Source: Gammaproteobacteria bacterium
Lineage (GTDB): Bacteria > Pseudomonadota > Gammaproteobacteria > HK1
Length of the DNA: 45,067 nucleotides
Assembly: GCA_022826505.1 (NCBI GenBank)
Contig: JAJDUQ010000008.1
Span: 1-45,067, forward strand
Reading direction: 5' to 3'
In this document: positions 40,140-45,067 of the stretch, piece by piece
Numbering within the stretch: the first letter of the stretch is position 1
How the letters are laid out: each line of letters starts with the position of its first letter
Notes under the pieces: generated by a model
Seen by the model: the letters and a program-made list of their open reading frames with translations, nothing else
What the model was told of the DNA's origin: nothing
Database searches by the model: none
Translations under genes and position numbers: made by a program

Positions 40140-41405
40140 TCACGGAACGATTTGCGAGATTACGATCCGTGCCCGGGCCGTTTCGGCAACCGTCACCGGC
40201 CCGAATACGCCTTCCATGTCCCCGCTCGTGCGTGTCGCTGTCCCCGACCTCGCCACGCGTGCGGTCACGAGTACGTGCTCCACGTTCGCCAGGGACCGCG
40301 ACGGAACCATTGCATTCGACTCGTCGAGCACGATGCTGGCCGGAAGTGCTCCCACGATGGTGCGCGAGACTGCGACCGGCGGACCGGAGCCGGATGGTTC
40401 ACCGGCGAATACGAACACCGGTTCACTCGCATCAAGATCTTTTGCAAGGCCCGGTGCAAGGCTGACCTCGACCACGATCCGCGCCCCGTTCGCTTTCGTG
40501 GAGTCGGTCTCCGGCCGGGTTGGCGCAGCCGGCGTGGATGCCCCGGGACCGGCGCCGGATGCCGTCTCGGCGGAGCCGCGGACTTGCGCGAGCAGCTCGG
40601 TGACGATGGTGGCTTCTCGCGAATCGGGCGCCTGAATTGCAAGCAGCCTCTCCCAGCGTGCGATGGCGGCTTCGGGGAGGCCTGCCTGAATCGCGGCGAA
40701 TCCGTCCAGCCAGAGCGCTTTCTCGTAATCGGGGTCGAGCTCGAGCGCACGTTCGAGCCGTCCACGGGCGCTGGTCGTGAAACGGTTGCCCGCAACCGCG
40801 GCTTCCGCTTCCGCCCAGTCCGTCAGGACTGACGGGGCGTCGCCGAGAAGCGAGTGAGCGTGCTCGAACGCGACAATCGCCGCCTCGTAACGTTCGAGCG
40901 CGACTTGCGAGCGGCCCAGCAGGAGCCACCCTTCGGCATCGGCGGGGTTGTCGGCGAGCCTCGCCGCCAGTGACGCGACCATTGTTTCAACAGATGGAGT
41001 CGGTTCGGTGCCGGCAGTCGTCTCCACAGACATCGAATGACGGTCCAGTTCGTGCGGCGAGCCCAGCCAGAGATAGAATCCAATGCCACAGACCGGCACC
41101 ACGATCGCGACCGTGACCGTCATCCATTTCGACGGAGGGTGGCCGCGCGAAACCGGCATTTCGAGACTTCCGACGTCGGCGAGCAGTCCACGCTCCAGAT
41201 CCTCGCGCAGCGCGGAGTATCGGCCCGTCTCGATCTCTCCGCGGTCGCGTTCCCTTTCCAGCTCGGTGAGACGTTCGCGATACAGGGCGACGTTGGCAGC
41301 GTCGGGCGTATCCTCGTCGGCGGGCCGGTGCCGGATCAGCGCAGGCACGACCAGCAGCAGCGTGGCCAGGATCATGAACGAGGCGAGGATCCAGAAGAGG
41401 AGCAT
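40140..41405 (-). CDS. ccmI: c-type cytochrome biogenesis protein CcmI (CycH)
   Basis: Presents apocytochrome c to the heme-ligation machinery in the periplasm. It has 421 residues. A first membrane segment lies at about 3-24, with the cytoplasmic leucine/arginine-rich NVALYRERLTELERERDRGEI loop typical of CcmI. The second membrane segment is at about 95-115. A periplasmic TPR domain (WLLLGRSQVALERYEAAIVAF, ALELDPDYEKALWLDGFAA) is followed by a C-terminal beta-rich domain with VFVFA and SIVLDESNAM. No ccmA-H genes adjoin it: acpH is downstream and a TVP38 protein diverges upstream, so the rest of system I must lie elsewhere. Confidence 0.9.
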   Translation of the reverse strand: MLLFWILASFMILATLLLVVPALIRHRPADEDTPDAANVALYRERLTELERERDRGEIETGRYSALREDLERGLLADVGSLEMPVSRGHPPSKWMTVTVAIVVPVCGIGFYLWLGSPHELDRHSMSVETTAGTEPTPSVETMVASLAARLADNPADAEGWLLLGRSQVALERYEAAIVAFEHAHSLLGDAPSVLTDWAEAEAAVAGNRFTTSARGRLERALELDPDYEKALWLDGFAAIQAGLPEAAIARWERLLAIQAPDSREATIVTELLAQVRGSAETASGAGPGASTPAAPTRPETDSTKANGARIVVEVSLAPGLAKDLDASEPVFVFAGEPSGSGPPVAVSRTIVGALPASIVLDESNAMVPSRSLANVEHVLVTARVARSGTATRTSGDMEGVFGPVTVAETARARIVISQIVP

Positions 41406-41506
41406 CGGATTCCGATGAAGATGGACGATCCGCGTCGGGCGCGATTCAGGGGCGCGAATCTATCGGGCGGATCGCGCATCGGCAAGGAATCGACCCAGGT
41501 TCCACC

Positions 41507-41512
41507 TATAAT
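41507..41512 (+). promoter_or_regulatory. -10 element upstream of the TVP38/TMEM64 gene
   Basis: A perfect TATAAT preceded by C, 20 bp before the start codon, so the transcript would be nearly leaderless. No good -35 stands at 16-18 bp. The C before the hexamer is a feature favoured by sigma-S. Confidence 0.4.
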
Positions 41513-41532
41513 CGTTCGCGGACCTGGAAGCA

Positions 41533-42264
41533 ATGACAGCCCCGAAAGCCAGGAAGCGCAGCATGAGCAAGGGAAAACTGGCGGTCATCGCGATTGTCGC
41601 GGTGCTCGTCGTCGCATTTCTGTCGTTTGATCTCGGCCATTATCTGAGTCTCGAATTTCTCAAGTCGCGTCAATCCGACATCGAAGCGTTCTACCGCGAG
41701 CATCCGGTGACGGTGCTTGCGGGCTATTTCGTCGCCTATGTCGCCATCACCGGACTTTCGCTGCCCGGCGCCGCCATCATGACCCTGGCCGGCGGCGCGG
41801 TGTTCGGGTTGCTGTGGGGCACGGTCCTCGTCTCCTTCGCGTCAACGCTCGGCGCCACCATCGCGTTCATCGTGTCCCGGTACATTCTGCGAGACGGAAT
41901 TCAGCGCCGATACGGAGATCGCTTGAAGACGATCAATGCAGGATTCGCGCGCGACGGGGCGTTCTACCTGTTCACCCTGAGACTGGTGCCGGCATTCCCG
42001 TTCTTCGTCATCAACCTCGTGATGGGACTCACGCCGATGCGAACCCTCACGTTTGCGCTCGTCAGCCAGGTGGGGATGCTCCCGGGGACTGTCGTGTACG
42101 TCAACGCCGGCACCCAGCTCGCGGGGATCGATTCGCTCCAGGGAATTCTCTCTCCCGCACTCATCGGCTCTTTCGTGCTCCTCGGGGTCTTTCCGCTCGT
42201 CGCCAAGTGGATCGTCGGTGCCGTAAAGGCCCGGCGCGACGCCCGGCGCGGCGGCGAGGTGTGA
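41533..42264 (+). CDS. TVP38/TMEM64 family membrane protein (VTT/DedA-like)
   Basis: Polytopic inner-membrane protein of 243 residues. The family features are GLSLPGAAIMTLAGGAVFGLLWGT and the VTT signature YLFTLRLVPAFPFFVINLVMG, where the paired Arg/Pro residues lie in a re-entrant loop. A basic N-terminus precedes the first membrane span and a basic tail follows the last. DedA/VTT proteins act in lipid flipping or membrane homeostasis, but the substrate of bacterial TVP38 members is unsettled. The ATG at 41533 has GGAAG upstream; an ATG at 41563 is an alternative. It precedes a fatty-acid-modifying cfa gene by 181 bp. Confidence 0.85.
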   Translation: MTAPKARKRSMSKGKLAVIAIVAVLVVAFLSFDLGHYLSLEFLKSRQSDIEAFYREHPVTVLAGYFVAYVAITGLSLPGAAIMTLAGGAVFGLLWGTVLVSFASTLGATIAFIVSRYILRDGIQRRYGDRLKTINAGFARDGAFYLFTLRLVPAFPFFVINLVMGLTPMRTLTFALVSQVGMLPGTVVYVNAGTQLAGIDSLQGILSPALIGSFVLLGVFPLVAKWIVGAVKARRDARRGGEV

Positions 42265-42301
42265 GCCGATTCCGAGCCTTCGTCCTTCGGTAATGACCCG
42301 C

Positions 42302-42307
42302 TATAAT
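42302..42307 (+). promoter_or_regulatory. -10 element of the cfa promoter
   Basis: A perfect TATAAT with a preceding C (CTATAAT), about 139 bp before the cfa start. At 17 bp upstream stands only TTCGTC. A C just before the hexamer with a weak -35 fits sigma-S-dependent promoters, and E. coli cfa is known to be sigma-S-controlled; the parallel is inference. Confidence 0.45.
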
Positions 42308-42445
42308 CCCGGTGACGGGCGGCTCGGGAAATCGATCCTCCCGTTTCGATTTCAACATCACACCGAACGCTTCACATCCGATGAACCCGCGCACGAGGGG
42401 ATTGATGCGACGGATTGTCGGTTGCTTCGAGCCAGGAGGCAGGAG

Positions 42446-43744
42446 ATGACGGTGAGACGACAGCGCCCGCATCCGTTGGGCTTGCCGGGTTCCTTCGGCC
42501 CGGGGGTCGCGAAGAGCAGGGCGACGCAAGAAGGCGGCAGGCGCCCGAACGAATTCGATCGCTGGCTCGTGCGGCGGATTGCGGTCAAGGTCGGCCAGCC
42601 CGACGTCGCGATGGCGCTATGGGATCACAAGGACGCGTACTGCCCGACGGGAGATTGCCGAGGGCGCATCGTCTTTCGCGACCGAGGCGCGTTGCTTTCG
42701 GTCATCGTCAGTCCGGAAATCGGGTTCGGAGATGCGTTCAGCGCGGGGCGCATCGACGTGGAAGGCGATCTCGTCGATGTACTCGCGCGTTGCTATCGAT
42801 CCACGGATCGCGCCGGCGCGGTCGCGGGCAAGCGCACCGCATTGGGTCGCCTGCCCAGGCCGCGTTCCAACACCAAGACCGGATCGCGACGACACATCCA
42901 GCATCACTACGACCTCGGCAACGACTTCTACCGCCTGTGGCTCGACGAGGAGATGGTCTATACGTGCGCGTACTACGACACGCCGAACGCTACGCTGGAA
43001 CAGGCGCAGCGAGCCAAGCTCGATCACGTCTGCCGCAAGCTGATGCTCCGGCCGGGTCAGCAGGTCATAGAGGCCGGTTGCGGGTGGGGCTCCCTCGCTT
43101 TGCACATGGCGCGTGATTACGGTGTCAAGGTTCGTGCCTTCAACATCTCGCAGGAGCAGGTGGCATACGCGCGGGAACGTGCGTCTCGAGAAGGCATGGG
43201 CGATCAGGTGGAGTTCGTGCTGGACGACTACCGCAACATCTCGAGCACCTGCGATGCGTTCGTCTCGGTGGGAATGCTCGAGCACGTTGGTGTCCAGAAC
43301 TACCAGGCGCTCGGTCAGGTCATCGCACGCGCACTGAGGCCGAACGGCTTCGCGCTCATTCACAGCGTGGGGCGCAACCGTCCCACTCCAGTCAATGCAT
43401 GGCTGGAACAGCGGATATTCCCTGGCAGCTACCCCCCGAGCCTGCGGGAAATGATGGCCATCTTCGAGCCGTTCAATTTCTCCATCATCGACGTCGAGAA
43501 CCTCAGACTCCACTACGCACGCACGCTGCGGGAATGGCTGGCGCGGTTCGACCGGGCGGCAGATACTGTGCGAGCGATGTACGACGAGGAGTTCATTCGG
43601 GCGTGGCGGCTGTATCTCGCGGGGTGCTCGGCCGCATTTTTCGCCAACTCCATCCAGCTCTTCCAGGTCGTGTGCGCACCGGCCGGCAACAATGACGTCC
43701 CTTGGACCCGTGCTCACATCTACCCGGAGACCGCGACTCGCTGA
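42446..43744 (+). CDS. cfa: Cyclopropane-fatty-acyl-phospholipid synthase family protein
   Basis: SAM-dependent enzyme that methylenates unsaturated acyl chains of membrane phospholipids. It has 432 residues. The start ATG at 42446 has a strong AGGAGGCAGGAG ahead; the in-frame ATG at 42293 does not. The N-terminal lipid-binding domain is followed by the family hallmarks HHYDLGNDFYRLWLDEEMVY (about 150-170), the SAM motif VIEAGCGWGSLALHMA, and GMLEHVG and the C-terminal NSIQLFQVVCAP. The paralogous enzymes that make methylated or methylene fatty acids share these motifs, so the exact product is open. A flavoprotein gene follows after 3 bp. Confidence 0.92.
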   Translation: MTVRRQRPHPLGLPGSFGPGVAKSRATQEGGRRPNEFDRWLVRRIAVKVGQPDVAMALWDHKDAYCPTGDCRGRIVFRDRGALLSVIVSPEIGFGDAFSAGRIDVEGDLVDVLARCYRSTDRAGAVAGKRTALGRLPRPRSNTKTGSRRHIQHHYDLGNDFYRLWLDEEMVYTCAYYDTPNATLEQAQRAKLDHVCRKLMLRPGQQVIEAGCGWGSLALHMARDYGVKVRAFNISQEQVAYARERASREGMGDQVEFVLDDYRNISSTCDAFVSVGMLEHVGVQNYQALGQVIARALRPNGFALIHSVGRNRPTPVNAWLEQRIFPGSYPPSLREMMAIFEPFNFSIIDVENLRLHYARTLREWLARFDRAADTVRAMYDEEFIRAWRLYLAGCSAAFFANSIQLFQVVCAPAGNNDVPWTRAHIYPETATR

Positions 43745-43747
43745 TTC

Positions 43748-44770
43748 ATGGAGACGGTCGACGTCATTGTCGTCGGGGGAGGCCCGGCCGGTTCTTCGTG
43801 CGCCGCTCGTCTGGTGCGCGCGGGCGCCTCGGTGCTCGTGCTCGATCGGGCGGAGTTTCCCCGCACCAAGCTCTGTGCAGGATGGGTTACCCCGGAGGCG
43901 GTTGCGGAGCTGGACCTCGACGTCGAGTCGTATCCGCACCGATTCAATACCTTCAACGGTATCGTGGTACATCTCAAGTGGCTGAAGTTCACGCTTCCCA
44001 GCGTGCAGCATTCCATCCGCAGGTTCGAATTCGACGACTACCTGCTTCGCCGCAGCGGAGCCCGCGTTCTTGTTCACAATGTTCGCAATATCGACAGGGT
44101 CGAGGATTCGTTCATCGTCGACGGAACCTTCCGGGCAAGACACCTCGTCGGTGCTGGAGGTACCCGGTGCCCCGTCTATCGTACGTTCTTCCGCGAAGCC
44201 AATCCGCGTGCCCGGGAGCTGCAGGCCGCGACCTACGAGCATGAGTTCGCCCACCAGTGGCGCGACGAGCGGTGCCACCTGTGGTTCTTCGAGAAGGGCC
44301 TGCCCGGATACGCGTGGTACGTCCCCAAGGCCGACGGCTACCTGAACTGCGGGATCGGGGCGATGGCGGAGAAGCTCAAGACGCGCGGCGAGGACATCAA
44401 GCGGCACTGGAACCACTTCATGGGCGTCCTGGCGCGCCGCGGGCTGGTCAGGGACGCGGAGCTCGCCCCGAAGGGATACAGCTACTACCTGCGGGGCGGC
44501 GTCGAGGTGGTGCGGGTCGACAACGCCTTCATCGCCGGAGATTCGGCCGGCCTGGCGACGCGGGATCTGTGCGAAGGCATCGGCCCCGCGGTGACCAGCG
44601 GTCATCGCGCCGCGGCCTCCATCGTCGAGGGCACGGAGTACCGCCTGGACGACCTCGCGGCGTACAGCTCGGACATCGGGCTCGTGCAGCGGATGCTGGA
44701 ACGGGCGTTCGCGGGGAGCAGGCTCCGTTTGCCGGAGAATCGCGGGGCGCGGGAAGCAGTGGGGCTTTGA
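43748..44770 (+). CDS. FAD-dependent oxidoreductase, geranylgeranyl-reductase-like
   Basis: A 340-residue flavoprotein. It has the dinucleotide-binding GGGPAG at 10-15 followed by a strand ending in VLVLDRAEF. The CAGWVTPEA segment resembles the Cys-containing loop of geranylgeranyl reductase/FixC proteins. The second FAD motif is NAFIAGDSAGLATRDLCEGIGPAVTSG. A central segment has WFFEKGLPGYAWYVPKADG, which is typical of this family (GYGWVFPK type). Such enzymes reduce or oxidise carbon double bonds of lipids. It begins 3 bp after cfa, so it is almost certainly cotranscribed and may act on the same acyl chains; no substrate is shown by the sequence. Confidence 0.82.
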   Translation: METVDVIVVGGGPAGSSCAARLVRAGASVLVLDRAEFPRTKLCAGWVTPEAVAELDLDVESYPHRFNTFNGIVVHLKWLKFTLPSVQHSIRRFEFDDYLLRRSGARVLVHNVRNIDRVEDSFIVDGTFRARHLVGAGGTRCPVYRTFFREANPRARELQAATYEHEFAHQWRDERCHLWFFEKGLPGYAWYVPKADGYLNCGIGAMAEKLKTRGEDIKRHWNHFMGVLARRGLVRDAELAPKGYSYYLRGGVEVVRVDNAFIAGDSAGLATRDLCEGIGPAVTSGHRAAASIVEGTEYRLDDLAAYSSDIGLVQRMLERAFAGSRLRLPENRGAREAVGL

Positions 44771-44887
44771 ATCGTTGCCCGTTCTCCCGTGGGAGGTGCG
44801 CCCAACAAGAGATTCATGCAACATTCGGGTCAAGTTCGACGAGGAGAGGTTGGTCAAGAGCGTGCAGTACCAATCGTCGTTGTCCTG

Positions 44888-45067
44888 ATGAGGAATGTTG
44901 CGATGCAACTTATGGGTTCGATGGTCGAGGCTGTGGTTGCGAAACTTGCTTTGCGGGCTTTGGTGTCGCCCACGAGGTTCGCGTTCGCGGTGATGTGTAT
45001 TGCATTGGCAGGATGTGGCGGTGGCAGTGGGAATGGTGGGAATGTACGACCTGCTCCTGAGCCACCC
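44888..45067 (+). CDS. Lipoprotein with Gly-rich linker, N-terminal fragment
   Basis: Open frame of 60 codons running off the right edge. It contains a lipoprotein signal: hydrophobic FAFAVMCIALAGC with Cys at residue 43 from the ATG at 44888, then GGGSGNGGNVRPAPEPP. The Gly-rich and Pro-rich linker after the lipidated Cys is common in surface or secreted proteins, for instance autotransporter proteases, but no domain is in view. A GTG at 44963 would give a more usual signal length (Cys18). The base composition is visibly less GC-rich than in the upstream genes. It lies 117 bp after the flavoprotein gene. Confidence 0.55.
   Translation, partial: MRNVAMQLMGSMVEAVVAKLALRALVSPTRFAFAVMCIALAGCGGGSGNGGNVRPAPEPP

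Overview
This window reads as a chromosomal segment of a GC-rich, probably deep-branching gammaproteobacterium. The evidence is gene order. It holds pieces of the classic gammaproteobacterial clusters smpB/ratA/rnfH/bamE/recN/nadK and hrcA-grpE-dnaK-dnaJ-dapB-carA-carB-greA-rlmE-ftsH-glmM, together with gram-negative markers (TolC, BamE, GlnD, CcmI, AcpH). No phage, transposase, CRISPR array, rRNA or tRNA gene is visible. Most of the window is housekeeping; the unusual material sits in junctions, regulatory sites and a few accessory genes.

Layout. 1-5.8 kb: the start of an AI-2E-type permease (minus), then nadE, gpmA and a broken csaA (plus) that runs head-on into tolC. 3.9-8.0 kb, minus strand: moaC, a membrane dynamin-like GTPase, pcm and tolC, with moaD divergent from moaC. 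8.4-11.6 kb, minus: smpB overlapping glnD. 11.9-12.7 kb, plus: ratA-rnfH. 12.7-15.8 kb, minus: nadK-recN-bamE. 16.1-21.4 kb, plus: the heat-shock block hrcA-grpE-dnaK-dnaJ. Two sigma-32-type promoters with the same -10 octamer lie before grpE and dnaK, and a CIRCE-like inverted repeat lies before grpE. 21.4-28.1 kb: dapB-carA-carB-greA-rlmE. 28.4-35.5 kb: ftsH, glmM, ppsR, tilS and mtaB, closed by a long hairpin terminator. Genes here are very tightly packed, with TTGA, GTGA and TGATG stop/start overlaps. The usual yhbY and folP are missing from this block.

35.7-38.8 kb, minus: a split B12-dependent class II ribonucleotide reductase (nrdJa, nrdJb). Upstream is a candidate promoter overlapped by two NrdR-like boxes 32 bp apart, and a long inverted repeat lies between the two subunit genes. 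39.3-41.4 kb, minus: acpH and a lone ccmI. 41.5-44.8 kb, plus: a TVP38/TMEM64 membrane protein, a cyclopropane-fatty-acid synthase and a geranylgeranyl-reductase-like flavoprotein 3 bp behind it, which may be a two-step lipid-modifying unit. The window ends in the start of a lipoprotein with a glycine-rich linker.

The least explained items are the cfa/flavoprotein pair, the structured nrdJa-nrdJb spacer and the csaA/tolC fusion junction. All motif calls were made by eye; no database search was run.
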